NCBI GenBank assembly: GCA_949298825.1 | Contig: CASFYB010000003.1 | Span: forward strand, 62,001 to 126,000 | Direction: 5' to 3' | Source of the DNA: an uncultured Helicobacter sp. | Lineage (GTDB): Bacteria > Campylobacterota > Campylobacteria > Campylobacterales > Helicobacteraceae | Length of the DNA: 64,000 bases | Shown: in pieces, positions 54,974-63,669 of the stretch | Position numbering within the stretch: position 1 is the first letter of the stretch | How the letters are laid out: every line of letters starts with the position of its first letter | The notes under the pieces: model-generated | What the model saw: only the letters and a program-made list of their open reading frames with translations | Told to the model about the DNA's origin: nothing | The model's database searches: none | Made by a program: the position numbers and the translations under genes

Positions 54974-55369
54974 TTGATTAGTCCAGATGGTGTGTTTATG
55001 GTGACGTGTTTTATAGGCGTAGGTTTACTTGTGGCCTTGACGCTTTTTTATTACCGTTCACCTAGGAATAAAAAAATACCTCAAGAAATCAAAAAAGATG
55101 AGCTAGATTGCAATAGCATTATTTCATTTTTAAAGATTTCTAGTAGTACAAAAGATGATCTGTATTTTCTAGTTGATCTTTTTTTAAAGGATTATTCCCA
55201 GCTTAATCCCACATCCCAGCAGGTTAAAGATTTTCTTAAAGCAGTGTGCTTGCATCGTCATACCAATGCACAAATCATCCTTCGCACACAAGAGACACTC
55301 TCTGAGCTAAATCCAGCGCTAAAGTCCCAGTTAAATAAGATAGTAGAGATTAGAGCAGGGATTATTTAA
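54974..55369 (+). CDS. Small membrane-anchored protein of unknown function ahead of clpS
   Basis: A 131-aa protein with one N-terminal hydrophobic helix (residues 8-26, FMVTCFIGVGLLVALTLFYY) and a soluble helical part of about 100 residues. It has no signal cleavage site and no domain I recognise. An uncharacterised gene in this position ahead of clpS is also present in H. pylori. The TTG start at 54974 follows AAGG at nine bases. An internal ATG at 54998 would remove part of the helix. It shares its last base with the clpS start. Confidence 0.65.
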   Translation: MISPDGVFMVTCFIGVGLLVALTLFYYRSPRNKKIPQEIKKDELDCNSIISFLKISSSTKDDLYFLVDLFLKDYSQLNPTSQQVKDFLKAVCLHRHTNAQIILRTQETLSELNPALKSQLNKIVEIRAGII

Positions 55370-55674
55370 TGCCTCAGGTTTTTTTAGAGGAAAAGACTTC
55401 TCTTAAACTGCAAGAGCCTAGGATGGCAAAGGTTTTGATGCTTAATGATGATTATACGGCTATGGATTTTGTCGTAGAGATTTTGATGGAGATTTTTGAA
55501 AAGTCTAATCAAGAGGCTTTAAAGATCATGCTGGATGTACATAATGCAGGGAGTGGCGTGTGTGGAATCTATCCTTATGATATTGCTGAGCTAAAGGTGC
55601 AGCTAGCTAAAGACAGGTCTAGAGAGAAGGGATATCCACTAAATTTTGAGATTATCTATGAGGCTAAGGATTAG
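55369..55674 (+). CDS. clpS: ClpS adaptor for ClpAP (N-end rule)
   Basis: Delivers N-degron substrates to ClpA. The fold's core is KVLMLNDDYTAMDFVVEILMEIF, with the NDDYT substrate-pocket motif (split here only by wording), followed by ALKIMLDVHNAGSGVCGIYPYDIAELK. Length 101 aa is standard. It overlaps the preceding gene by one base, and clpA starts 9 bases downstream. Confidence 0.96.
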   Translation: MPQVFLEEKTSLKLQEPRMAKVLMLNDDYTAMDFVVEILMEIFEKSNQEALKIMLDVHNAGSGVCGIYPYDIAELKVQLAKDRSREKGYPLNFEIIYEAKD

Positions 55675-55683
55675 GACTAGATA

Positions 55684-57846
55684 ATGGAAAATCTACTTTC
55701 TAAAAACTTTTCTCAGATTATCAATCAAGCTGTTAGCATTAGCAAAAAAATGCAGCATAATATTTTAAGCATTGAGCATATTTTTTTGGCCATTTTGCAA
55801 GATAATCAGAGTGCAAAAATCTTTCGCAATTCTGGTGCAGAGCTTCCAGAGCTTCAAGAGAATCTAAAAAACTATCTTTTAAAATACATCCCTACTCAAA
55901 ACCACCCAAATAACTCTATCCCACATCAGACCCCAGCACTTCAGCGTGTATTTTCTAATATGCTAAATCATGCTGCTAGTGCAAATGCAAAAGAGATTAA
56001 TGCTAGTGATTTTTTAATCTTTGTATTACAAGAAGAGCATAGCTATAGTGCTCAGATTCTAAGATTTTTAGGGTTAGATGCAATGGAGATTTTACAAAAT
56101 AGCAGCGAGAGTGAAGAAGAGGAGCTTTTAGAAACCTATGCAAAGAATCTAAATGCCATAGCTAGAGCCGGAAAGATCGATCCTATCATCGGAAGAGAAA
56201 AGGAGATTGTGCGTTTAAGTGAGATACTTTGTAAGCGCAAGAAGAATAATGCAATCTTAGTGGGTGAAGCAGGTGTGGGTAAGACGGCAATTGCTGAGGG
56301 TCTGGCCCTGCTTATTATCAATAAACAATGTAGCCCTATGCTATTTGGTTTTGAAGTTTATAGTCTAGACTTGAGTGCGATGGTAGCAGGAAGTAAGTAT
56401 AGAGGAGATTTTGAGAAGCGCTTAAAGGGTGTGATTAAGGCATTGCACGCAAGAAAAAAGGTAATTGTCTTTATTGATGAAATACATATTTTGATGGGGG
56501 CAGGGAGCAGTGGTAGTGGCAGTATGGATGCGGCTAATATTTTAAAACCCCTACTTACAAATGGGAATCTTCGCTGCGTAGGAGCCACTACTTTTAATGA
56601 ATACAAAAGTAGCTTTGGTAAGGATAGAGCATTATCTAGACGTTTTGTAAGTATAGAGGTGGCTGAGCCTGATTTTGAAGATTGTCTAGAGATCTTAAAA
56701 AAATCTGCCCCACTATATGAGCGCTATCATAATGTCAGCTATACTGATGAGGCGCTAAGGGCTTGTATAGAGCTATCATCGCGTTATATTAATGATAGAT
56801 TCTTGCCAGATAAGGCTTTGGATCTGATGGATGAGTGCGGGGTGAATCTCAAGCGCAATTTAAAAATATCAGCCAAGCCAAGGGTGATTACTAGGGCAGA
56901 TGTGGAAAACTCACTATCTCGCTTTATCAATATCCCTAAAGAAAAGCTAAAAGTAGAAGAGAAGCTCAAACTAAAAAACTTAGATTCTATTTTGAAGAAA
57001 AAGATCTTTGCTCAAGATGGGGCTATTGATGAGGTAGTAAGAGCCATTAAGATAAATAAAGCAGGGCTTAGCAGTCTTAAAAAGCCTATAGGCAGCTTTT
57101 TGTTTTTGGGAAATAGTGGAGTTGGGAAAACAGCTTTAAGTGAAGAGCTGGCCAATGCGATGGGTATTGATTTTATAAGATTTGATATGAGTGAATATCA
57201 TGAAGCCCACAGTATCGCAAAGCTTATTGGAGCGCCAAATGGCTATGTAGGATATGAGCAGGGCGGACTTTTGGTAGATAAGATTAGACGCACTCCACAT
57301 TGTGTGCTTTTGCTTGATGAGATTGAAAAGGCTCATCCTGATGTGTATAATCTCCTTTTACAGGTGATGGATGGGGCTATCTTGAGTGATAATCTTGGCA
57401 ATAAAGCAGATTTTAAAAATGTGATTTTGATCCTTACTTCAAATGCAGGGAGTGGAGATTTAAAGCCCATTGGATTTGGCTCTAAGCAAAAAGAAAATAG
57501 AGTTTTAAAAGAGATTTTTAGCCCAGAGTTTAGAAGCAGACTAGATGCAATCATACAATTCAATCCTTTGGGCATATCTGAGATGAAAAAGATTGCTAAG
57601 AAGTATATTGATCAGATCAACACTCAGATCAAATCCAAAAATATCGCCCTAAAAATAGATAAAAAAGCTTTGGATTTTGTGGCAAATTTAGCTCTAGATC
57701 CATCTCTTGGTGCTAGAGAGATTTATAAAGTTATTGATAGGGATATTAAGGCGGATTTAAGTGAGTATATCTTATTTAAAGATGATAAAAAGTCGCATCA
57801 AGACTTGCAGGTTGTCTTAGCAGATGGTCGCTTAAAGCTGAAATGA
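55684..57846 (+). CDS. clpA: ClpA, ATPase subunit of the ClpAP protease
   Basis: Two-ring AAA+ unfoldase. The N-domain (1-145) has the helical double repeat that binds ClpS ([14 protein letters not shown]). The first AAA domain has Walker A GEAGVGKT near residue 196 and [13 protein letters not shown]. The second has GNSGVGKT near residue 477, [28 protein letters not shown] (split here only by wording) and [19 protein letters not shown]. The ClpP loop area contains [11 protein letters not shown]. Length 720 aa. It directly follows clpS. Confidence 0.97.
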   Translation: MENLLSKNFSQIINQAVSISKKMQHNILSIEHIFLAILQDNQSAKIFRNSGAELPELQENLKNYLLKYIPTQNHPNNSIPHQTPALQRVFSNMLNHAASANAKEINASDFLIFVLQEEHSYSAQILRFLGLDAMEILQNSSESEEEELLETYAKNLNAIARAGKIDPIIGREKEIVRLSEILCKRKKNNAILVGEAGVGKTAIAEGLALLIINKQCSPMLFGFEVYSLDLSAMVAGSKYRGDFEKRLKGVIKALHARKKVIVFIDEIHILMGAGSSGSGSMDAANILKPLLTNGNLRCVGATTFNEYKSSFGKDRALSRRFVSIEVAEPDFEDCLEILKKSAPLYERYHNVSYTDEALRACIELSSRYINDRFLPDKALDLMDECGVNLKRNLKISAKPRVITRADVENSLSRFINIPKEKLKVEEKLKLKNLDSILKKKIFAQDGAIDEVVRAIKINKAGLSSLKKPIGSFLFLGNSGVGKTALSEELANAMGIDFIRFDMSEYHEAHSIAKLIGAPNGYVGYEQGGLLVDKIRRTPHCVLLLDEIEKAHPDVYNLLLQVMDGAILSDNLGNKADFKNVILILTSNAGSGDLKPIGFGSKQKENRVLKEIFSPEFRSRLDAIIQFNPLGISEMKKIAKKYIDQINTQIKSKNIALKIDKKALDFVANLALDPSLGAREIYKVIDRDIKADLSEYILFKDDKKSHQDLQVVLADGRLKLK

Positions 57847-57919
57847 TCTCTAAACTTTGAGTAGGATCAATTTTTATATCAATCTTTTGGAATAAAATCT
57901 CTAAAAATAAGGAGATTTT

Positions 57920-58360
57920 ATGCAGGATTTTTATGTACTTTTTTTGATCATTCATTTATTTTGTGCGATTATTTTTGTTGGCTATTTATTCTATGATGTG
58001 GTGTTTGTCAGGATTGCTAAAAAGCGATTTTTAAAAAACAAGATTGACCCTAGTTCATTTTTTGAAACTATTGGCGGTGTGATCTCAAGATTTATGCCCT
58101 TTGTTGTTTTGCTGCTTTTTATAAGTGGAGGGATTTTATCATCTAGCTATTTGAAATCAGAATCTTTTGGCATGATGAAAGCTTTGTTATTAGCTAAGAT
58201 TGCTTTGGCTAGTTTGATTTTCTTGCTTGTTATTTTTTCTCTTAGTTGTCATTATATTTTTAAATGCAAGAATCCTTTAGGAAGATTTATTCATCCTATC
58301 GTGCTTAGCATTGCTATTGCCATAATTTTATTGGCCAAATTGATGTTTTATATTCAGTAA
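57920..58360 (+). CDS. CopD-like four-helix membrane protein
   Basis: A 146-aa inner-membrane protein with four hydrophobic segments (about 3-26, 51-72, 84-107 and 123-144). His in LIIHLFCAII and Phe/Tyr-rich helix ends are in the style of CopD/DUF2269 family proteins. A histidine in LSCHYIF and another in RFIHPIVL could bind haem or copper, which is inference. The start follows AAGGAG. The last 7 bases overlap the convergent TonB-dependent receptor gene. Confidence 0.6.
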   Translation: MQDFYVLFLIIHLFCAIIFVGYLFYDVVFVRIAKKRFLKNKIDPSSFFETIGGVISRFMPFVVLLLFISGGILSSSYLKSESFGMMKALLLAKIALASLIFLLVIFSLSCHYIFKCKNPLGRFIHPIVLSIAIAIILLAKLMFYIQ

Positions 58361-60441
58361 TGATATATAAAACGCAGGCCAAAATTAAATGGGGCATTAG
58401 TGATATAGGCACGACCTTGACTATCCCAAAGTGCTGTGGTAAAGATGCGGGTATTAGTTAGATTCTGTGTATAGAAGATAAGCTGATAATGCTTTAAAAA
58501 ATCATAATTTATACTCGCATCCAAAGTGGCATAGGCTTTTTGGATGAGATCTTTTTCGTGGTTAAAATCATCTAGGAAATACGAGCTTTGTGTATTGAGT
58601 AAAAAAGAGAGGCTAAGACTTTGTTTTTCCTTTTTTAGCATGGTGATATCAATGCCTGCATTGAGGCTAAAAATAGGAGCAAACTTTGGTATAAGGCCAG
58701 AGAGATTATAGTTGCCTGTTTGTCCTAGTATCGTGATGCTTCCTATATTTTTACCCCCCTGGCTGAATCTAGATGCATTGAGATTGGTATTGATAAATAT
58801 ATTTAAGATCTTCCAGTTTAGACTAAGATTTGCATCCAGTCCATATGCATAGGCACCGCCAATATTTTTGATGCTTTTATAATAGCCTACACCCACATAG
58901 CTTTGCACATCATCTCGCCAGATACCATATAAGGCGACTTTAAGCCATCCCTTTTTTTGCGCGAAGTGAGTTTGTATCCCTAGCTCTGTGCTATAGATAG
59001 ATTCTTCAAGATAGGGGATGGTATCTGTATCTGCAAAAGGAAATTTAGCAAATCCTCCTGGCTTTGTAGTGCTTGAGGCTTGCAAGTAGATCCTGCTTTG
59101 TTTTAAATCATAAGATAGAAGTAAAAATGGATTAAACGCATGAAAGATTTGGCTATTACTATAGGGGCTTATCTCTGTGATGGGTGGTTTTTTAGATTCT
59201 ATATAGTTGTGAAAAAACTGATAGCGAGCTCCTAGATTGAATCCAAAATGTTTTTTCTGATAGCTAAGTGCACCAAAGAGAGCAAAGCTATTTATACTCT
59301 CTTTTGCATTCCATGTACCAAAGTATCCTAGAGCGCTTGTATCTACGCCATTCATGCCATTATCTAGCAATAAGTATTTATAAAACATCCCCCATGTACT
59401 TTTGAAATCATGATGATGCCCCTCAAGTCTAGCTTCAGAGATTATTTGTGTAGTATTGTAATAATAGCCTTGTGAATGTTCATCTTTGACATAGATTCCT
59501 GGATATTCATTAGCCAAGGATGTAGCCTTTTGAATAGCAGTGATGAGATTAAAGTCAAAATTTTTTATTCCATGATCAAGTTTTATAGAAGCATTATGGG
59601 TTTGAGCATAGTTATAGGGATTGATATTTAGTATTTTATCCTGCTCCCCATTTGTAAAGTCACTCCAGCTTGCAAGATCATCTGCTTCTAGTTTGAGGCT
59701 TAGGGCTTGCTTTTTTGTGAGATAAAAGTCTTTATGGCTATTTAAAAGTTGATAGTCATAATGTGTTGTTATAATCGTAGAATCTAAAATCTGTGCATAT
59801 AAGCTCCCTCCTACAATAAGAGAATCTGCATTATTTAAAAGTTTGTTGCTATGGCGTATGTATCCATTATCATGGATATACTGTGTGCTTATTTTCCCCC
59901 AAAGTTTATTTTTGATAAGCTCATTTCCTATGTTAAAACTTATCTTTTCTTGCAATCGGCTAAAAGTGGCTTCTGATAAAATATAGTTGCCTTGCATGGG
60001 GTTATGTGTTTTGATATCTATGATCCCAAGTGGAGCATTCTCACCATAGAGCAGGCCAAGTGATCCGGGGATTATATTAATGCTTTTTATATCACTAAGA
60101 TTTTGGATCAAAAAGTTTGGCGCTTGAGGTATGCCATCTATATAGATACCCAGGATAGATGAGTAGTAGTCAGGACTAGAGATACCACGAAATGAAACCA
60201 TAGGAAAGGTATCTGATCCTTGAGGGTAGATCCTAAGAGAAGGGATGATTTTATGGATATCTACAGTTGAGTTGATAAGATATTTTGTGCTCTCTTTTTC
60301 AGAGATGCTATCTTTATTTAGCATAGATTCTAGGCTTGCTTCTTGAGTGGCCATCGCTTCTATGGAATCTAGATTTTTTGATTCTATATTATCTGCTTGT
60401 AAGATTTGTAGTATAGAGATAGATAAGATTGCTTTTTTCAT
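58354..60441 (-). CDS. TonB-dependent outer-membrane receptor under TPP riboswitch control (probable thiamine-compound importer)
   Basis: A 695-aa receptor. The signal peptide is KKAILSISILQILQA (cleavage near residue 16). The plug domain spans about 35-150 and includes VDIHKIIPSLRIYPQG, MVSFRGISSP and NIIPGSLGLLYGENAPLGIIDI (split here only by wording). The rest is a 22-strand barrel pattern ending in aromatic residues (RFIYHY). I use the ATG at 60441, which follows AAAGGG at six bases. The leader carries a TPP riboswitch (60495-60581), so the likely cargo is thiamine, its phosphate or a precursor. No thiamine gene is adjacent. It converges on the CopD-like gene with a 7-base overlap. Confidence 0.85.
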   Translation of the reverse strand: MKKAILSISILQILQADNIESKNLDSIEAMATQEASLESMLNKDSISEKESTKYLINSTVDIHKIIPSLRIYPQGSDTFPMVSFRGISSPDYYSSILGIYIDGIPQAPNFLIQNLSDIKSINIIPGSLGLLYGENAPLGIIDIKTHNPMQGNYILSEATFSRLQEKISFNIGNELIKNKLWGKISTQYIHDNGYIRHSNKLLNNADSLIVGGSLYAQILDSTIITTHYDYQLLNSHKDFYLTKKQALSLKLEADDLASWSDFTNGEQDKILNINPYNYAQTHNASIKLDHGIKNFDFNLITAIQKATSLANEYPGIYVKDEHSQGYYYNTTQIISEARLEGHHHDFKSTWGMFYKYLLLDNGMNGVDTSALGYFGTWNAKESINSFALFGALSYQKKHFGFNLGARYQFFHNYIESKKPPITEISPYSNSQIFHAFNPFLLLSYDLKQSRIYLQASSTTKPGGFAKFPFADTDTIPYLEESIYSTELGIQTHFAQKKGWLKVALYGIWRDDVQSYVGVGYYKSIKNIGGAYAYGLDANLSLNWKILNIFINTNLNASRFSQGGKNIGSITILGQTGNYNLSGLIPKFAPIFSLNAGIDITMLKKEKQSLSLSFLLNTQSSYFLDDFNHEKDLIQKAYATLDASINYDFLKHYQLIFYTQNLTNTRIFTTALWDSQGRAYITNAPFNFGLRFIYHY

Positions 60442-60447
60442 CAAATG

Positions 60448-60475
60448 CCCTTTAGATAAAGTGGCAAATGAAGGG
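60448..60475 (-). promoter_or_regulatory. Candidate ribosome-site-sequestering hairpin
   Basis: On the minus strand CCCTT (60471-60475) can pair with the ribosome site AAAGGG (60448-60453) of the receptor gene, with a 17-base loop. It lies directly between riboswitch and start codon, so it could be the expression platform controlling translation. The pairing is short and unproven. Confidence 0.35.
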
Positions 60476-60494
60476 TGGTAGTAGATTTTGAAGT

Positions 60495-60581
60495 GGTCCC
60501 GACGCTGGCATTATCCAGATCCGGTGCGGTCAAAGTCTGCGCTTACTCTCAGCCAAAAGGCTCCCGTCACTTGCAGGGGAC
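60495..60581 (-). ncRNA. TPP riboswitch (THI element)
   Basis: The minus-strand RNA has all the core landmarks of the thiamine pyrophosphate aptamer. P1 is GTCCC with GGGAC at its two ends. GGGAGCC, a TTTT loop and GGCTGAGAG give the first sensor arm, with the invariant CTGAGA at 60547-60552. The second arm is ACCGGATCTGGATAATGCCAGCG, which matches the invariant GATCTGG-TAAT-CCAGCG core (split here only by wording). It ends 53 bases before the receptor start and points the same way. The riboswitch's own promoter must lie in the first tens of bases on the xerH side. Confidence 0.92.
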
Positions 60582-60626
60582 ATTATGCCATAAATGCTAA
60601 AATATTTAAAAATTTTGGAGAAGGCA

Positions 60627-61700
60627 ATGAGATATGCTTTAAATAGTAGTGGCGATGAACTAAAAGATATGCTGCTTTGGATATGTAGATATTTACGTTA
60701 TAAAGCCACCACACTATCTAATAGGCTTGTGCATGATCGTGAGATTTTTCAAAACGAGTTAGAGAATCTATCCTCTAATATCAATAGCAAAAATGATTTA
60801 GAAAAAAGTATTAAAAGATTGAGAAATATAGGACTAATAGGTATTAATACTTATGCCAAACCTCTTTTAGCCCTGCTAGATTTTTTAGAGAAAAAGACAA
60901 AGTTTAGATTGATTGATATTGATGATGAGATGTTGAGCGATTTTTTGGCTATTCATACAAGTACGCTTTCTATGCAAAGTAGGAAAAACTATCGCATGGC
61001 CCTGCTAAATTTTTTTAAATACATAGATGAGAATCAAGATTCTAAAAATGCTCATATTTTTGGGATCAAGCTTGAGATAAACTCTCTTAAAAGTTTGAAA
61101 TCAAAATTGCCAGCCTATCTTAAAGAAGATGAGATTAAAGCTTTTTTATCAGCACTAAAAACTTTTCCATTTTCACCAAAATTGAGAGCTAGAGATATGC
61201 TTATTATTTTGCTGATTATGCATACAGGAGCTAGGGTAAGTGAGATTTTGCTTTTAGAAAAAAAGCATTTTGTAATTAATGAAGATCTGTGCTTGCTTCA
61301 TATCATCGGCAAGGGTGGGAAGTCTCGCAATGTCGCTGTATTAAAAGAGACAATAAGCCAGCCCCTAAAAGCTTGGCTTTTAACTAGAAACAAGTTTAAA
61401 GATATCAAAAATGATCTTTTATTTTGTAATCAAAAAGGTGAGGCTCTATCTCAAGCCTATGTGTATAAAAATCTCAAGAGTATTTTGCAATATGCAGGTA
61501 TTAAAAAGCCAAAAATGGGAGCGCATTTATTAAGGCATTCTTTTGCCACACTTTTGTATCAAAAGCATAAAGACCTGATCTTAGTTCAAGAGAGTTTGGG
61601 GCATGCAGATTTAAATACAAGCAGAATCTACACCCACTTTGATAAAGATCAGCTAAAAATCACAGCATCACTTATCCCCAATGTGGATAAGACAGATTGA
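60627..61700 (+). CDS. xerH: Tyrosine recombinase XerH
   Basis: Single-subunit Xer recombinase of Campylobacterota that resolves chromosome dimers at difH. Catalytic residues are visible: Arg in TGARVSEIL, Lys in GKGGKSRNV, His-Arg in HLLRHSFATLL, His in LGHADLNTS and the nucleophile Tyr in SRIYTHF. I start at the ATG at 60627 (357 aa), which follows GGAG. An ATG at 60594 lacks a site. It diverges from the receptor and its riboswitch. hsdM begins 58 bases downstream. No obvious dif-like site was found beside it. Confidence 0.92.
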   Translation: MRYALNSSGDELKDMLLWICRYLRYKATTLSNRLVHDREIFQNELENLSSNINSKNDLEKSIKRLRNIGLIGINTYAKPLLALLDFLEKKTKFRLIDIDDEMLSDFLAIHTSTLSMQSRKNYRMALLNFFKYIDENQDSKNAHIFGIKLEINSLKSLKSKLPAYLKEDEIKAFLSALKTFPFSPKLRARDMLIILLIMHTGARVSEILLLEKKHFVINEDLCLLHIIGKGGKSRNVAVLKETISQPLKAWLLTRNKFKDIKNDLLFCNQKGEALSQAYVYKNLKSILQYAGIKKPKMGAHLLRHSFATLLYQKHKDLILVQESLGHADLNTSRIYTHFDKDQLKITASLIPNVDKTD

Positions 61701-61758
61701 TTTTTAAGTTTTTATATAAAAGGGTAAAATTTATAAATTTAGATTTTTTGGAGCACTT

Positions 61759-63669
61759 ATGGATACCGCAGAATTCCAACCCATTATCAATTTCATTTGG
61801 AGCGTGGCAGACGACCTCCTTCGCGATGTCTATGTCAAAGGAAAATACCGCGATGTGATTTTGCCGATGACTGTGATCAGGCGACTTGATGCGATGCTTG
61901 AGCCCACCAAGGAAAAAGTGCTGAAGACTTACAACGCCTACAAGGACAAGCTAGAAAATGTCGATTCTCTCCTCACAGGATCTCAGGCCAGTGGGATGAG
62001 CTTCTACAACCATTCCAATTTCACCCTCCGATCCCTCTGTGATGATCCTAGAAACATCCGAGCAAATTTTGAAAACTACCTTGATGGATTTAGCCCCAAT
62101 ATCCAAGATATTATCGCAAAATTCAAGTTCAAAAACCAGCTTGATACCCTTGATGAGGCAGGGATCCTCTATGAAGTCATCGAGCGTTTTTGCTCTCCTA
62201 AGATCAATCTCTCCATCAACCCCACTCAAGACCATCAGGGCAATATCCTCCACCAAGGGCTAAGCAACCTTGGGATGGGCTATGTCTTTGAAGAGCTGAT
62301 AAGGAGATTCAACGAAGAAAACAACGAAGAGGCAGGGGAGCACTTCACCCCACGAGAGATCATACAGCTGATGACTCATCTCATCTTCCTCCCCATCAAA
62401 GAACACATCAAAGAAGGCTCATTCCTCATCTATGACAATGCGTGTGGAAGTGGCGGGATGCTCACAGAATCCAAAGACTTCATCACCAACCCTGAGGGAG
62501 AGATTGCTTCCAACGCCACTATCCATCTCTATGGCCAAGAGATAAACCCTGAAACTTACGCCATCTGCAAAGCCGATATGCTTATCAAGGGCGAAAATCC
62601 TGACAATATCAAATACGGCTCTACCCTTAGCGAAGATAAGCTAGGGCACTTACAGTTTGACTTTATGCTCACCAACCCTCCCTATGGCAAATCGTGGGAG
62701 AAAGATCAAAAAGCCCTAGGCGTAGAGAAAAAGGGAGGCAAGACTCTCTGCTCTGACTCTAGATTCCAAGTGGGGATCACAAGCAAGAGTGATGGGCAGA
62801 TGATGTTTTTGCTCAATATGGTATCCAAGATGAAGCAAACCCCTCTAGGCTCTCGCATCGCCTCAGTGCATAATGGAAGCTCTCTTTTCAACTCAGACAG
62901 CGGACAAGTCGCCATCCGCAAACACATCATAGAAAACGACTACCTTGAAGCCATCATCGCTTTGCCTACAAATATGTTTTATAACACAGGGATTCCGACA
63001 TTTATTTGGATCATCACCAACAGAAAAAAAGAAGAGAAAAAAGGCAAAGTCCAGCTCATCAACGCCACAAGCGAGAAATACTACTCCAAGATGAAAAAAT
63101 CCCTAGGCGACAAACAGCACCAAATGGACTCCTCTCATATCGAGGCGATCACAAAGCTATTTTTGGACTATGCTTGTGAGGGAGATGCCCTAGTGCTAGA
63201 CAATGAAGACTTTGGCTACACCAAAATCACAATAGAGCGACCTAGAAGCACCCAAGACTTGCTAGAAGATGAGAAGTTTAACTCCCTAGCTCAAAAAGAA
63301 GCTCTCCTAGAAAAACTCACCCACCTAGAATCCCACCCCCAAGACTTCAAAGACAAAGCCCACTTCCTCTCCTATCTAGGAGTGAAACTCAGCAAAGCCG
63401 AAGCCAATCTCCTCATCGATAGTGATAAAACAAGCAATACAGAGAAAATCCCTCTAAAAGTGGATATCGCCTCTTACTATGAGAGCGAAGTCAAACCCTA
63501 TGTGCCAAACTCTTGGGTGGATTGGCAGAGTGCAAGTGTAGGCTATGAAATCCTTTTTAACAAATATTTCTACACCTACACACCCCCACGAAGTATGGGA
63601 GAAATCAAAGCAGAGCTAGAGAGCCTAGAGAGCGAAGTGCAAAGCTTGCTTAGTGAGATTTTACAATGA
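61759..63669 (+). CDS. hsdM: Type I restriction-modification system methylase subunit HsdM
   Basis: N6-adenine methyltransferase subunit of a type I system. Motif I is DNACGSGGML near residue 224, the catalytic motif IV is NPPYG near residue 305, and EHFTPREIIQLM precedes them. The N-terminal helical domain is IWSVADDLLRDVY. At 636 aa it is longer than a typical HsdM (about 500-540), with an extra C-terminal region. Codon use is C-rich (AAC, ATC, TTC and CTC are frequent), unlike the T/A-ending codons around it. The stop overlaps hsdS by 4 bases (ATGA). No hsdR is in the window. Confidence 0.92.
   Translation: MDTAEFQPIINFIWSVADDLLRDVYVKGKYRDVILPMTVIRRLDAMLEPTKEKVLKTYNAYKDKLENVDSLLTGSQASGMSFYNHSNFTLRSLCDDPRNIRANFENYLDGFSPNIQDIIAKFKFKNQLDTLDEAGILYEVIERFCSPKINLSINPTQDHQGNILHQGLSNLGMGYVFEELIRRFNEENNEEAGEHFTPREIIQLMTHLIFLPIKEHIKEGSFLIYDNACGSGGMLTESKDFITNPEGEIASNATIHLYGQEINPETYAICKADMLIKGENPDNIKYGSTLSEDKLGHLQFDFMLTNPPYGKSWEKDQKALGVEKKGGKTLCSDSRFQVGITSKSDGQMMFLLNMVSKMKQTPLGSRIASVHNGSSLFNSDSGQVAIRKHIIENDYLEAIIALPTNMFYNTGIPTFIWIITNRKKEEKKGKVQLINATSEKYYSKMKKSLGDKQHQMDSSHIEAITKLFLDYACEGDALVLDNEDFGYTKITIERPRSTQDLLEDEKFNSLAQKEALLEKLTHLESHPQDFKDKAHFLSYLGVKLSKAEANLLIDSDKTSNTEKIPLKVDIASYYESEVKPYVPNSWVDWQSASVGYEILFNKYFYTYTPPRSMGEIKAELESLESEVQSLLSEILQ

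Noticed and set aside
57847-57885. TGATC...GATCA stem followed by T-run after clpA, possible terminator
   Set aside because: Only a five-bp stem with a long loop; too weak to call.
60582-61758. Search for a dif-like site next to xerH
   Set aside because: The flanks are AT-rich without a paired half-site motif that I can defend. The site may be elsewhere on the chromosome.
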